Counted from the stretch's first letter, positions 50,979 to 60,122 are shown. The stretch is DNA of 64,000 nucleotides from Paucidesulfovibrio longus DSM 6739 (GCF_000420485.1 NZ_ATVA01000013.1:1-64000), one strand, 5' to 3'. Translations and numbers: made by a program. The notes: generated from the sequence alone by a model not told the origin.

Positions 50979-51440
50979 ATGATCATTTCCCTGATCATCT
51001 TCGGTCTGTCCCTGGCGGGGTTTTTCTATGTCCGCAGCGCCATCACCAGGGATCACCAGGCCCAGCGCCGTGAACTCAAGCGCCGCCATGCGGAATTATG
51101 CGCTCAATATGAATCCCTCAGCGCTGAAAAAGCAGGGCTCATGGCCGAATCGGCCAACCTGACCAAACAAATCAGCAAGCTGAAGAACATTCATGCTTCG
51201 GATTCCTTCAGCCCTCCGGCTTCCTCGCGCAAAAGCCCCAAAAAGAATTCCGAGGGCAACGATGTCGCATCCTATCTTCTCACCAATGGTCTTATCTCGC
51301 TGGAACAACACCAAAAGGCCACCACGACCATGCAAACGCTGAAGCTCGACCTGCTCAGCACCTGCTTGACGCTCGGATTCATTGACGAACAGACCGCACT
51401 GGATATCAACGATCGCTTCAAGACGAAACACGTCTCCTGA
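50979..51440 (+). CDS. Membrane-anchored coiled-coil protein with a GspE-N/MshEN-like end
   Basis: A 153-residue protein. ATG 50979 is used; an in-frame TTG at 50973 that overlaps the previous stop (TTGA) is possible. A membrane segment (ISLIIFGLSLAGFFYV) leads to a charged coiled coil (about 25-70). A Ser/Lys linker follows. The C-terminal about 50 residues, ASYLLTNGLISLEQHQKATT then LLSTCLTLGFIDEQTALDI, look like the start of a GspE N-terminal (MshEN) domain, which in other proteins can bind c-di-GMP. That likeness is by eye only. Confidence 0.6.
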   Translation: MIISLIIFGLSLAGFFYVRSAITRDHQAQRRELKRRHAELCAQYESLSAEKAGLMAESANLTKQISKLKNIHASDSFSPPASSRKSPKKNSEGNDVASYLLTNGLISLEQHQKATTTMQTLKLDLLSTCLTLGFIDEQTALDINDRFKTKHVS

Positions 51441-51828
51441 TCGTTCTGTTTGACAGCGCAAAAACAGAAGATCATTCTGGTCATCTGCTGTTGCCGTCAT
51501 GCTTCCTTCGTTTTGAGATCATCAAGCCGAGTTTTTTTCTGAATTTCCCCTCCTTCCTTTGCTCGAATTCGAACTCAGGCTCAAATCCTGTTCAATGCTT
51601 CGGACATCCTTCTGTACCGCGCTGTACCGGTTTTTTTCGTCTTATTCTGTACTGGCAATCTTTTTACTAATTTCGCAATTTCGCACCATGATATTTCTTA
51701 ATTCGACATTGACGCAGACAAAAATCCACCAACGCGAATCCATCCCCCCTCTTGCCCGAATCATCCTATTCTGGTAGTCGATCTTGTTACGACAACAATC
51801 AAGACGTTGTGATAAAGGGGCGAATTTC
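51441..51828. other. Long non-coding leader before the amino-acid ABC operon
   Basis: No gene is seen. The 388 bases are clearly lower in GC than their surroundings. The last 45 bases (TTGTTA... TGTGAT at about 51785-51813) are a weak promoter candidate for the ATPase gene. CTGTACCGCGCTGTACCGG (about 51619-51637), then a T run, resembles a weak hairpin terminator for the preceding small gene. No riboswitch was recognised. Confidence 0.4.
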
Positions 51829-52557
51829 GTGATTTCTTTCAAAAACGTACATAAATGGTACGGCGAACACCACGTACTCCAGGATATTGAACTGGAAATC
51901 AAAAAAGGTGAAGTGGTCGTTGTCTGCGGTCCTTCCGGTTCAGGGAAAAGCACCTTGATCCGCTGCATCAACCGTCTGGAACCGATACAGAAAGGGCGCA
52001 TCGTCGTGGACGGCATGGACGTCAACGACCCGCGCACCAATCTGACCCAGCTTCGTGCCGAAGTGGGATTCGTGTTTCAGCAATTCAATCTCTATCCGCA
52101 CATGACCGTTCTGGACAACATCATGCTTGCGCCGCGCATGGTCCGGTTGATGCCCAGGGCCGAGGCCGAGGACATCGCCATGCGGCTGCTCGAAAAGGTC
52201 GACATCCCGGACAAGGCGGACGCGTATCCCTGCCAGCTTTCGGGCGGCCAGCAGCAGCGCGTCGCCATTGCGCGGGGACTGGCCATGCAGCCGAAGATCA
52301 TGCTTTTCGACGAGCCCACCTCGGCGCTCGACCCGGAAATGATCAACGAGGTGCTCGACGTCATGAAACAACTGGCCCGCGAGGGCATGACCATGATCTG
52401 CGTCACCCACGAGATGGGCTTTGCCCGCGAGGTCGCCGATCGCGTCATCTTCATGGACGAAGGCGTGCTCATCGAGGAAAACACTCCGGAACAGTTCTTC
52501 CACAATCCGCAGAACGAGCGGACAAAGGACTTCCTGAGCAAAATCCTGTCCCACTAA
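51829..52557 (+). CDS. Polar amino-acid ABC transporter ATP-binding protein
   Basis: A 242-residue GlnQ-type ATPase from GTG 51829 (AAGGGG about nine bases upstream). Walker [21 protein letters not shown]-loop [17 protein letters not shown], signature [15 protein letters not shown], Walker [17 protein letters not shown] and the H-loop [15 protein letters not shown] are all intact. GlnQ-like ATPases power uptake of glutamine, glutamate or aspartate. It is the first gene of ATPase, binding protein, fused permease, and asparaginase, an unusual order because the ATPase is usually last. Confidence 0.95.
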   Translation: MISFKNVHKWYGEHHVLQDIELEIKKGEVVVVCGPSGSGKSTLIRCINRLEPIQKGRIVVDGMDVNDPRTNLTQLRAEVGFVFQQFNLYPHMTVLDNIMLAPRMVRLMPRAEAEDIAMRLLEKVDIPDKADAYPCQLSGGQQQRVAIARGLAMQPKIMLFDEPTSALDPEMINEVLDVMKQLAREGMTMICVTHEMGFAREVADRVIFMDEGVLIEENTPEQFFHNPQNERTKDFLSKILSH

Positions 52558-52644
52558 GGATGTCGGGTCCGGCTTGCGACGGTCGCGGGCCGGGCCTTAT
52601 AGTTGCGCGGTTTTTCAACCCCAATCGAAAAGGAGTGTGGAGTG

Positions 52645-53472
52645 ATGAAAGCACTGAAAATCGCCGCTCTCACCGCCGTCGTGGCCATGATGGTCACTTC
52701 GCTGGCCTTTGCCGGACCGACCTATGACAAGGTCATGAAGGACAAGGTCGCCAAGGTCGGTCTGATGGCCAACGCCAAGCCCGCCGGTTTCATCAATGAA
52801 AAGGGCGAATGGATCGGCTTCGACGTCGACATCGCCACCGAGATCTGCAAGCGCCTCGGCGTCGAGATCGAAAAGGTGCAGGTCAACAACAAGACCCGCA
52901 TCACCATGGTCCAGACCGGCCAGATCGACATGTCCCTCGCGAACATGACCCACAAGCGCGAGCGCGACAAGTCCATCGACTTCTCCATCACCTACTTCTT
53001 CGACGGCCAGAAGTTCCTGGTCAAGAAGGGCACCGCCTCCTCCTGGAAGGATCTCGTCGGCAAGAAGATCGCCTCCATGCAGGGCACCACTTCCGAGCTG
53101 AACGCCCGTGAGCTGCTCAAGAAGCTGGGCGACCCCGACGCCGACAAGAACGTCATCTCCTACCAGAACGAAGCCGAGTGCTTCCAGGCCCTGAAGATGG
53201 GCCGCGTCGCCGCCTGGACCACGGACTCCACCCTGCTGATCGGCTACGCCGCCGAGGAGCCGGGACAGTTCGAGCTCATCGGCGACTTCTTCTCCGACGA
53301 GCCTTACGGCATCGGCCTGCCCCAGGACGATTCCGCCTGGCGCGACGCCGTCAACTTCGCGCTGCAGGACATGTGGCTCGACGGCACCTACAAGACCATC
53401 TACGACAAGTGGTACGGTCCTGACTCCAAGTGGGCCTTCCCGCTGACCAGCAAGATCGAAATCTGGCCGTAA
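52645..53472 (+). CDS. Polar amino-acid ABC transporter substrate-binding protein
   Basis: A 275-residue exported binding protein. ATG 52645 gives the signal peptide MKALKIAALTAVVAMMVTSLAFAG with GGAG upstream. The mature chain has AKPAGFINEKGEWIGFDVDIATEICKRLGVEIEKVQVNNKTRI, SLANMTHKRERDKSIDFSITYFFDGQKF and KKIASMQGTTSELNARELL, the type-II amino-acid fold. The ligand is likely glutamate, aspartate or related. Heavy use of C-ending codons fits high expression. A strong terminator follows before the permease. Confidence 0.93.
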   Translation: MKALKIAALTAVVAMMVTSLAFAGPTYDKVMKDKVAKVGLMANAKPAGFINEKGEWIGFDVDIATEICKRLGVEIEKVQVNNKTRITMVQTGQIDMSLANMTHKRERDKSIDFSITYFFDGQKFLVKKGTASSWKDLVGKKIASMQGTTSELNARELLKKLGDPDADKNVISYQNEAECFQALKMGRVAAWTTDSTLLIGYAAEEPGQFELIGDFFSDEPYGIGLPQDDSAWRDAVNFALQDMWLDGTYKTIYDKWYGPDSKWAFPLTSKIEIWP

Positions 53473-53489
53473 GCCCGATCGTCATTCGG

Positions 53490-53520
53490 GGGTCCGGGCC
53501 TTTGGCCCGGACCCTTTTCC
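53490..53520 (+). terminator. Terminator between the binding protein and the permease
   Basis: An 11-bp perfect stem (53490-53500 with 53504-53514) has a 3-base loop and TTTTCCTTTC behind. Sitting inside the operon, it would lower permease expression below that of the binding protein, as is common in ABC operons. Confidence 0.85.
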
Positions 53521-53546
53521 TTTCGTCACTGAAACCGGACTGAGCA

Positions 53547-55373
53547 ATGATCAAATACTGGCTCGACAAGACCTGGGTCCAATATCTTCTCCTTGCGGGC
53601 ATCCTCGGAGCGCTCATCCTTTATTGGATCTACGCCTTCGAATCTCCCTACAAGTTCCAATGGAACGTCCTGTACGAATACAACGCCACGTACGACAAAA
53701 ATTTCGGGGTGCAGCTGCTTCGCGGCTTGATGATGACCGTGATCATCTCCCTCATCAGCGCGGTCGCCGCCCTGATGCTGGGAGTGTTCTTCGGCCTTGC
53801 CCGGCTTTCGCACTTCAAGCCGCTCTATGGGCTGGCAACGGTCTACGTCGAATTCTTCCGCAACACTCCGCTGCTGATCCAGCTCTTCTTCTGGTACTAC
53901 GCGTTCCCGCAAATCCTGCCCGACGCCATGCGCGACTGGCTCTATTTCGACATCGACATGACCTGGTTCGGCATGAACGTGGCCTTCGAATTCTGGTGCG
54001 CCACGGTCGGCCTCGCCGTCTACACGGGTTCCTACATGGCCGAAGTCATCCGAGCGGGACTCCAGTCCATCCCCAAAGGCCTGCTGGAAGCGGCCTACTC
54101 TTCCGGACTGAGCTATTTCCAGGTGCTCACGAAAATCATCCTGCCCATCGCCTTCCGCAACATCATTCCGCCTCTGGGCAGCGAGTTCCTGAACAACCTC
54201 AAGAACTCCTCCCTGGCCATGGTGGTCGGCGTGGCCGAGCTGGCCTGGACCTCGCAGGACGTGGAAGCCCTCACCTTCAAAGGATTCGAGGCCGCCTGCG
54301 CCGCGTCGGGGCTCTATCTGCTGACGTGCCTCTTCACTTCCGGCGTGATGAACTCCATCAACCGCAAGCTTCAGACCTCCACGGGAATCGCCCGGACGAG
54401 CCTCGCGGACCGCTGCCTGGACTGCTGCCTCGCGCCGCTGGAAATGGGCTATGAGAACGTGACCCGCACCTTCCGCAGGGCCGAACGCAAGCGCAAGCTG
54501 AAGCGCCGGGCCCAGGCCGAGGTCGGGCTCATCCCCATCTGGCAGGTTTATGTGGAAAAGGCCTGGGCACTGATCGTCCTGGCCTTCAAGATCGTCTTCG
54601 TGCTCGGCCTGCTCTACGTCGGCTACAAGACCGTCGTCGCGGTGGCGGGCTATAATTGGGCGGGCGTGGCGGAAAACCTCCGGGTGCTCGTGCTCTACCG
54701 TTTCCCCGCTCCGGCTTCCGAAGCGATCTACTTCGGCCTGGGCGGCCTGATACTGACCCTGATCATGGCCGTTATCGTGCTGGCCGTCAGCTTTCCCATC
54801 GGCCTGCTTGTGGGCCTGGGCCGCACCTCCGACAACCAGCTCTACCGCCTGCCCAGCCTGATCTACATTGAGCTGATTCGCGGCAACCCCTTGATCATGG
54901 TCATCTTCTGGTCCTACTTCTTCATCGGCGTGGTGCGCGGCGGCAACTACCTCGACGCCATCACCTCGGCGACCATCGCCATGACCATCTTCAACGCGGC
55001 CTACATCGCGGAAATCGTGCGCTCCGGTATCCAGAACCTGCCCAAGGGACAGTTCGAGGCGGCTTTCTCCACGGGCCTCTCCTACTGGCAGACCATGCGC
55101 AAGATCGTCCTGCCCCAGTCGCTGAAGCAAATGCTCCCGGCCATTGTGGGCCAGTCCGTGGCCATGATCAAGGACACCTCCCTGGCCTACATCATCGGCG
55201 CCACGGAACTGACTCTCGCGGCCCAGATCATCATCAACCGACGCACGGACCTGATCTTCGAAATCTATACGGTCGTGGCCGTGCTCTACTTCATCATGTG
55301 CTACAGCCTGAGCCTCTGGGCACGCAGGCTTGAACAGCGCCTGAGCCCTGAAAAAGTGCGACTGGAAATGTAA
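53547..55373 (+). CDS. Amino-acid ABC transporter permease, two domains in one chain
   Basis: A 608-residue membrane protein with two HisM/GlnP-type permease units joined in one polypeptide. The first unit (about 55-280) holds LLRGLMMTVIISLISAVAALMLGVFFGLARL and the EAA-type loop SIPKGLLEAAYSSGLSYFQVLTKIILPIAFRNIIPPLGSE. A charged linker (about 300-330, RRAERKRKLKRRAQAE) follows. The second unit (about 395-600) holds LILTLIMAVIVLAVSFPIGLLVGLGR and NLPKGQFEAAFSTGLSYWQTMRKIVLPQSLKQMLPAIVGQ. Normally these are two genes. The fusion is intact with no frameshift, so it is a real single subunit. Confidence 0.93.
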   Translation: MIKYWLDKTWVQYLLLAGILGALILYWIYAFESPYKFQWNVLYEYNATYDKNFGVQLLRGLMMTVIISLISAVAALMLGVFFGLARLSHFKPLYGLATVYVEFFRNTPLLIQLFFWYYAFPQILPDAMRDWLYFDIDMTWFGMNVAFEFWCATVGLAVYTGSYMAEVIRAGLQSIPKGLLEAAYSSGLSYFQVLTKIILPIAFRNIIPPLGSEFLNNLKNSSLAMVVGVAELAWTSQDVEALTFKGFEAACAASGLYLLTCLFTSGVMNSINRKLQTSTGIARTSLADRCLDCCLAPLEMGYENVTRTFRRAERKRKLKRRAQAEVGLIPIWQVYVEKAWALIVLAFKIVFVLGLLYVGYKTVVAVAGYNWAGVAENLRVLVLYRFPAPASEAIYFGLGGLILTLIMAVIVLAVSFPIGLLVGLGRTSDNQLYRLPSLIYIELIRGNPLIMVIFWSYFFIGVVRGGNYLDAITSATIAMTIFNAAYIAEIVRSGIQNLPKGQFEAAFSTGLSYWQTMRKIVLPQSLKQMLPAIVGQSVAMIKDTSLAYIIGATELTLAAQIIINRRTDLIFEIYTVVAVLYFIMCYSLSLWARRLEQRLSPEKVRLEM

Positions 55374-55402
55374 CCAGCCGCAAGGCCTACGGAAAACAAC
55401 AC

Positions 55403-55428
55403 AAGGCCGCCTCGCGCGGCCTTTTTCT
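55403..55428 (+). terminator. Terminator after the fused permease
   Basis: AAGGCCGC pairs with GCGGCCTT around a 5-base loop and is followed by TTTTT. It separates the transporter from the asparaginase gene 29 bases downstream, which may therefore have partly separate expression. Confidence 0.8.
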
Positions 55429-55456
55429 TAACAGCAAGACAAGAGGCGACAACGTC

Positions 55457-56410
55457 ATGGCCGATTCTCCGATCTCATCCACAAAGGCTCCGGTAATCCT
55501 GGTGCACGGCGGCGCGTACGATATTCCCGAGGCTGCCCAGCCCGCGCATCTTGCCGGATGCAGCGCCGCCGCCAAAGCCGGATACGCCATTCTCGAAAAG
55601 GGAGGCACGGCGCTTGAAGCCGTGGAGGCGGCCGTTCGCGTGATGGAGGACGACCCCACCTTCGATGCCGGGTTCGGCTCCTTCCTGAACTGCGACGGCG
55701 AGGTGGAACTCGACTCCATCATCATGAACGGCGCGACCCTGGATTTCGGTTCGGTCGCTGCGGTGCAGCGCATCAAGAATCCCGTCAGCCTGGCTAGGCT
55801 GGTGATGGAAAAGAGCGGACACTGCATGCTCGCCGGGGACGGCGCATTCCGCTTCGCGGACAAGATGGGCATCAAGCCCTGCCGAACGCAGGATCTGCTG
55901 CACGGACGCGAGCGCGAACGCTGGGAAAAGGCGCGTTCCGGGGAAAAGGTCATGTACGATGAGTTCGGCAACCCGATTGAAATGCCTTCCGACACGGTGG
56001 GCGCGGTCGCGCTGGACCTGCACGGCAATATCGCGGGAGCCACGTCCACGGGCGGCACCTTCAACAAACTGCCGGGCCGGGTGGGCGATTCGCCCCTGGT
56101 CGGCTGCGGCTGCTATGCGGACAATCAACTCGGAGCGGCCTCTTCCACCGGACTGGGGGAAGCCTTCATGAAGATCGTGGCCTGCAAGGCCGCCTGCGAC
56201 TTCATGGACCAGGAAGGCAAGGCGCTCACGGCGCAACAGGCCGCGGAGGCCACCATTGCCCGGCTGGGCGAACGCACCGGCGGCAAGGGCGGGCTGATCG
56301 TGCTCTCCCCGACCGGACAAGTCGGCGTCGCCCACAACTGCCGCAACATCGCCTATGCCGTCTGCACCGGAGACGGCGAATTCAAGACCGGAATCAAGAA
56401 TACCGACTGA
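55457..56410 (+). CDS. Isoaspartyl peptidase / L-asparaginase (Ntn-hydrolase)
   Basis: A 317-residue N-terminal-nucleophile amidohydrolase. The nucleophile is the Thr in MPSDTVGAVALDLHGNIAGATSTGG; the chain is cut before it to make the active enzyme. VHGGAYDIPE, the family opening, and the RVGDSPLVGCGCYADNQLGAASSTGLGEAFMK block are present. It releases aspartate from asparagine or isoaspartyl peptides. Placement after the amino-acid transporter suggests catabolism of imported asparagine. ATG 55457 is in good context. Confidence 0.93.
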   Translation: MADSPISSTKAPVILVHGGAYDIPEAAQPAHLAGCSAAAKAGYAILEKGGTALEAVEAAVRVMEDDPTFDAGFGSFLNCDGEVELDSIIMNGATLDFGSVAAVQRIKNPVSLARLVMEKSGHCMLAGDGAFRFADKMGIKPCRTQDLLHGRERERWEKARSGEKVMYDEFGNPIEMPSDTVGAVALDLHGNIAGATSTGGTFNKLPGRVGDSPLVGCGCYADNQLGAASSTGLGEAFMKIVACKAACDFMDQEGKALTAQQAAEATIARLGERTGGKGGLIVLSPTGQVGVAHNCRNIAYAVCTGDGEFKTGIKNTD

Positions 56411-56432
56411 TCCAATCCGCGATGCGAAAACG

Positions 56433-56468
56433 AAAAAGGCCTGCGGAGCAATTCCGCAGGCCTTTTTT
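56433..56468. terminator. Bidirectional terminator
   Basis: A 15-bp stem AAAAAGGCCTGCGGA / TCCGCAGGCCTTTTT with a 5-base loop has A-runs on the left and T-runs on the right. It serves the plus-strand asparaginase and the minus-strand DEAD-box gene. Confidence 0.88.
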
Positions 56469-56496
56469 GCGCATTTGAACGATGCCGTTCCGAAAA

Positions 56497-58065
56497 TCAG
56501 CCCCTGGATGCGATGGGCTGAAGTCCGTTGCCGCGGCTGTTCAGGCAGCGCAGCACGGTTTCGCAGTCGCCCACGGGAACCGTGAACGTGGTCTGCTTGC
56601 CGCCGATCTGCACATTCTGGACCTTGAAGGGACGAATGCGTGCGTGCAGACAGACGTAATCCACGAACTTTCGGGGAGTCATGCCGTGCACACGACCGAT
56701 GGCCGCCTTGACGCGCACCCGGCCGCCGCTGGCGGCCCCGGGACGACGCATGTCGCGGATTTCGCGGTAGGAAGCCCGATCAAGCTGTTTGCCGTAGGTC
56801 TTTTCCAGCAATACGGCGAGGGCATCCTCGGGATCGCTGTCCTGGAGCAGTTCGCGCGCCAGGTCATAGTACGGCTTGGCCGGAGCGGCGTCTTCCAGAG
56901 CGACAAGCTCTTCGCGGATATGCTTGCGGCGGGCGGCGAGCACGTCGTCCACCGTGGGCAGAGGACGTTTTTCCAACTTCACGTTGGCGCCCTGTCCGAT
57001 GTAGATGAGCTTGCGGAACTCGTTCGGGGCGATCAGCGTGACGGCCACGCCCTTCTTGCCCGCGCGTCCGGTGCGTCCGGTGCGGTGCACGTAGGTTTCG
57101 GCGTTCTGCGGCGGAGCGTAGTTGACCACATGGGTCAGGTCGGGGACGTCGATGCCGCGCGCTGCCACGTCCGTAGCCACAAGAATGGTGGCGCGGCGCT
57201 TCCGGAAGCGGTTGAGAATCTCCTCGCGGCGGGGCTGGGAGAGATCCCCGTGGATAGGCTCGGCCAGGTAGCCGCGCTCCGAGAGCCACTCGGCCAGACG
57301 GTCGCATTCCATCTTGGTGCGGCAGAACACGAGACCGTAGAAGTCCGGTTCCGCGTCGATGACGCGGCAAAGCGCCTCGAAGCGGTCCGGAGCCATGACC
57401 TCGTGGAAGACCTGCCGGGTCAGGGGCGCGGCCTCGTTCTCGCTGCGAACGTTGACGACTTCGTACTCGCCCATGAACTCCGTCGCGATGGACATGACCT
57501 CGCGGGGCATGGTCGCGGAGAAAAGCAGCGTGCGGCGGTCTTCGCCGGCCTGGGAGCAGATCTCCCGGACGTCGTCGATGAAGCCCATGTTGCACATCTC
57601 GTCGGCTTCATCGAGCACGAGAAAGGATATTTGAGAAAGTTTCAGGGTTCCGCGCCGGAGATGGTCCAGAACGCGGCCCGGAGTGCCCACGACCACGTCC
57701 GCGCCGCGGCGAAGGGCCGTAAGCTGCGGAACGATGGCTTGTCCGCCGTACACGGGCACGACGCTGAGGCGCTTGCGGCCCTTGAGGGATTCAATTTCTT
57801 CCGCGACCTGGATGGCCAGCTCGCGCGTAGGGGCGAGCACGAGCGCCTGCACGTGCCCGGCGTTTTCCACGGCGCGCTCGACGATGGGCAGGCCGAAGGC
57901 GGCTGTTTTGCCCGTGCCGGTCATGGCTTGGCCGACAACGTCGGTCTCGCCGGAGAGAAGTAACGGGATGGTGCGCGCCTGGATGGGGGTCGGCGCGGTA
58001 AAGCCTTTGTTCTCCAGGGCCTGCAGCGTCTCCGCCGACAAACCCAGGGACTTGAAATCGTTCAT
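56497..58065 (-). CDS. DEAD-box RNA helicase with a DbpA-type RNA-binding end
   Basis: A 522-residue helicase. ATG 58065 is preceded by AGGATC. It shows the Q motif, Walker A AMTGTGKTAAF, PTRELAIQV, DEAD in LVLDEADEMCNM, SATMP, and the helicase-C motifs VFCRTKMECDRLAEWL, ATDVAARGIDV, YVHRTGRTGRAG. Residues about 440-520 hold the RNA-binding domain of DbpA/CsdA-like helicases (RVRVKAAIGRVHGMTPRKFVDYVCLHARIRPFKVQNVQI). Such helicases aid ribosome assembly and RNA decay in the cold. It follows infA by 31 bases. Confidence 0.94.
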   Translation of the reverse strand: MNDFKSLGLSAETLQALENKGFTAPTPIQARTIPLLLSGETDVVGQAMTGTGKTAAFGLPIVERAVENAGHVQALVLAPTRELAIQVAEEIESLKGRKRLSVVPVYGGQAIVPQLTALRRGADVVVGTPGRVLDHLRRGTLKLSQISFLVLDEADEMCNMGFIDDVREICSQAGEDRRTLLFSATMPREVMSIATEFMGEYEVVNVRSENEAAPLTRQVFHEVMAPDRFEALCRVIDAEPDFYGLVFCRTKMECDRLAEWLSERGYLAEPIHGDLSQPRREEILNRFRKRRATILVATDVAARGIDVPDLTHVVNYAPPQNAETYVHRTGRTGRAGKKGVAVTLIAPNEFRKLIYIGQGANVKLEKRPLPTVDDVLAARRKHIREELVALEDAAPAKPYYDLARELLQDSDPEDALAVLLEKTYGKQLDRASYREIRDMRRPGAASGGRVRVKAAIGRVHGMTPRKFVDYVCLHARIRPFKVQNVQIGGKQTTFTVPVGDCETVLRCLNSRGNGLQPIASRG

Positions 58066-58096
58066 GTGATCCTGCTGGAAAAACGTGACCCGTCCC

Positions 58097-58315
58097 TTAG
58101 CGGGGACGGAAAGTAATGCGGCCGCGAGTGAGATCGTACGGAGAGAGTTCGACGGTGACGGTGTCGCCGGGCATGACCCGGATGCGGAATTTGCGCATTT
58201 TGCCGGAGATGTGAGCCAGAACCTCGTGACCGTTTTCAAGCTCCACACGGAACATGGCGTTCGGTAGAGCTTCTTCCACGGTCCCTTGTACGGTGATGCC
58301 TTCCTCTTTGGACAT
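58097..58315 (-). CDS. infA: Translation initiation factor IF-1
   Basis: A 72-residue S1-fold protein of normal IF-1 length. [70 protein letters not shown] is a full match to the family, seen in short stretches. The ribosome site GGAGG lies six bases before ATG 58315. It is sandwiched between an RRM protein and a DEAD-box helicase, a layout fitting cold-responsive expression. Confidence 0.95.
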   Translation of the reverse strand: MSKEEGITVQGTVEEALPNAMFRVELENGHEVLAHISGKMRKFRIRVMPGDTVTVELSPYDLTRGRITFRPR

Positions 58316-58356
58316 TGAACCTCCTTTGCCGGAGTCCGAAAATGAAGAGACGGGAA

Positions 58357-58384
58357 AGCCCGCCCCCGTCGTCGGGGGCGGGCT
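58357..58384 (-). terminator. Strong GC hairpin between the RRM gene and infA
   Basis: A 12-bp stem (58357-58368 with 58373-58384) with a 4-base loop. After the stem on the minus strand only TTTCCC follows, so it may act as an attenuator or RNA stabiliser rather than a full stop. It lies in the 101-base gap between the RRM gene and infA. Confidence 0.55.
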
Positions 58385-58416
58385 CAAAATGCCGGTAAAC
58401 GGCGAGAGTGCTGGTG

Positions 58417-58680
58417 TTACCAGCGGGGACGCTCGGCGCGGGGCCGGGCTTCGTTGACCTTGATATTGCGGCCGCCGAGATTGCTGCCGTCAAGAGCTTC
58501 GATGGCGGCCAGAGCACCCTGGTCGTCCATCTCGACAAATCCGAAGCCGCGCGGGCGTCCGGTTTCCCGGTCCTCGATCAGCTTCACGGAAAGGACCTCG
58601 CCGTAGTTGGCGAAGGAGGCACGCACGTCGTCTTCGGTGGCACTCCAGGGGAGGTTGCCGACATAAATGTTCTTGCTCAT
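58417..58680 (-). CDS. RRM-type RNA-binding protein
   Basis: An 87-residue single RNA recognition motif. RNP2 is IYVGNLPW and RNP1 is RGFGFVEM, with [22 protein letters not shown] at the end. Such small Gly-RRM proteins are abundant in cyanobacteria and Deltaproteobacteria and often respond to cold. A short direct repeat CCTAAAAAAAC (58682-58692 and about 58726-58736) lies upstream of the start codon, in the likely leader. Confidence 0.93.
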   Translation of the reverse strand: MSKNIYVGNLPWSATEDDVRASFANYGEVLSVKLIEDRETGRPRGFGFVEMDDQGALAAIEALDGSNLGGRNIKVNEARPRAERPRW

Positions 58681-59074
58681 TCCTAAAAAAACTCCAAAAC
58701 GTAAAACGGTTCTATAGCGCCAATGCGCCTAAAAAAACAAGGAACAGTGAACAAGATGCCACACTGCTCCTTGCTAACCTCGGTCTTGATTGTACCAGCC
58801 CTGGCCGACCGTGTGCGGCCGCATCTCCTTGGACGCCTCTGGCATCAATTTCAGATTCATTACTTCAGCCGGGCAATCAAGTCAAGCGTAAAAATGATTT
58901 TCCGATTTTCTCTTCCGCTTCTATTCCAGACGGATAGAACGAAGTCCCGACGCGGAAGGATTTTTGCGCATAACAAATGCGATTATCTATTGCAAGACGA
59001 GACGGACAGGAGCAGATATCGCGCAACGGCATCGCCCGCGTCGAGGCGTGCCGTATCCCATTCCGAGGTACCCC
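58681..59074. other. Non-coding region between divergent genes
   Basis: This 394-base gap holds the promoters of the minus-strand RRM gene and the plus-strand DMT gene. An imperfect hairpin (CAAGGAACAGTG with CACTGCTCCTTG, about 58738-58776) lies in the likely long leader of the RRM mRNA. Long leaders are typical of cold-shock genes, but no defined motif was recognised. No gene was seen. Confidence 0.4.
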
Positions 59075-59425
59075 ATGAACGGATTCGGCGTTCCCGCCGC
59101 GACCATTGGCCTTCTGCTCGTCTCGAATGTCTTCATGACGTTCGCCTGGTACGGCCACCTGCGCTACAAGGCCGTGCCTCTGGCGCTGGTCGTGCTCATC
59201 AGCTGGGGAATCGCATTGTTCGAATACTGTTTTCAGGTACCCGCGAACCGCATCGGATACGGCCATTTTTCGGCAGTCGAGCTGAAAACGATTCAGGAAG
59301 TGATCTCCCTCACGGTCTTTCTCGCCTTCTCGGCGCTCTACCTCGGCGAGGGCGTGCGCTGGAACCATGCTCTCGGTTTCGCGCTCATCGTCCTCGCGAC
59401 CTTCGTCATCTTCAAGGATTGGTAA
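59075..59425 (+). CDS. DMT family protein (DUF486)
   Basis: A 116-residue inner-membrane protein with four hydrophobic segments (IGLLLVSNVFMTFAWYGHL; LALVVLISWGIALFEYCFQV; IQEVISLTVFLAFSALYL; GFALIVLATFVIFKDW). ATG 59075 has GAGG seven bases upstream. FQVPANRIGYGHFSAVELKTIQE is the DUF486 hallmark. The fold is like half of a drug/metabolite transporter; function is unknown. Confidence 0.9.
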   Translation: MNGFGVPAATIGLLLVSNVFMTFAWYGHLRYKAVPLALVVLISWGIALFEYCFQVPANRIGYGHFSAVELKTIQEVISLTVFLAFSALYLGEGVRWNHALGFALIVLATFVIFKDW

Positions 59426-59554
59426 AAAGACGTTGACGACGATGCCCGCGCGCCGGGCCGCCGACACAGGAACAGACCGCAGAAGCATTCTGCGGCTCCC
59501 TGCGGACAGAGCAGGACGGATTCCTCTCTGAACTCTCGGATATCAAGGGATATA

Positions 59555-59959
59555 TTAAACAGCCAGTCGGCGCGCCCTGATGGCAAGACGTTCCGCGCGG
59601 TTCTTCGCGGCCTTCTCGACTGCGCCGATGAGTTCCTCGATTTCAACAGGTTTGGTAAGGAATGCCTGAGCGCCCCACCGCGCGGTTTCCATCCGGCAGA
59701 GCGGGGATCCATACCCGGTAAGTATGATGACGGCCAGATCCGGATATTTCCGTTTGAGCTTGGAAGTCAGCTCAATTCCGTCCATGCCGGGCATGCGTAC
59801 GTCGAGCACGGCCACGGCGAGGTCGGGATGCATGGCGGCCAGCTCCAACGCTTCTGCGGCGCTTTGTGCCGTCAAAACCGTATATCCCCGGTGCTCGAAA
59901 CGTTTGGAATGCACCTGGCCGAGTCGGACCTCATCGTCGACAAAAAGAATCTTCAGCAT
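59555..59959 (-). CDS. Single-domain response regulator
   Basis: A 134-residue CheY-like receiver. ILFVDDEVRLG gives the acidic pocket; the phospho-acceptor Asp is in AVLDVRMPGMDGIEL; the Thr is in VIILTGYGS; the Lys is in FLTKPVEIEELI. The C-terminal Arg-rich helix has no output domain. ATG 59959 starts MLKILFVDD. A short inverted repeat (CGTATC...GATACG) overlaps its upstream region. No histidine kinase lies beside it. Confidence 0.92.
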   Translation of the reverse strand: MLKILFVDDEVRLGQVHSKRFEHRGYTVLTAQSAAEALELAAMHPDLAVAVLDVRMPGMDGIELTSKLKRKYPDLAVIILTGYGSPLCRMETARWGAQAFLTKPVEIEELIGAVEKAAKNRAERLAIRARRLAV

Positions 59960-60122
59960 CGTATCTGACTCCGATACGCCGACATCCCGGCCCGGCCCCA
60001 TGCCCGCCCGGGAGAGCGGCGACGCCTGGAAGCACTACTCCTGATGCGCGCAATGGGAAAGGGCTTTAGAATCATAGCATGAACGAATATGCGAAGAGAG
60101 ATACCAAGGCAGGCGGCATGGC

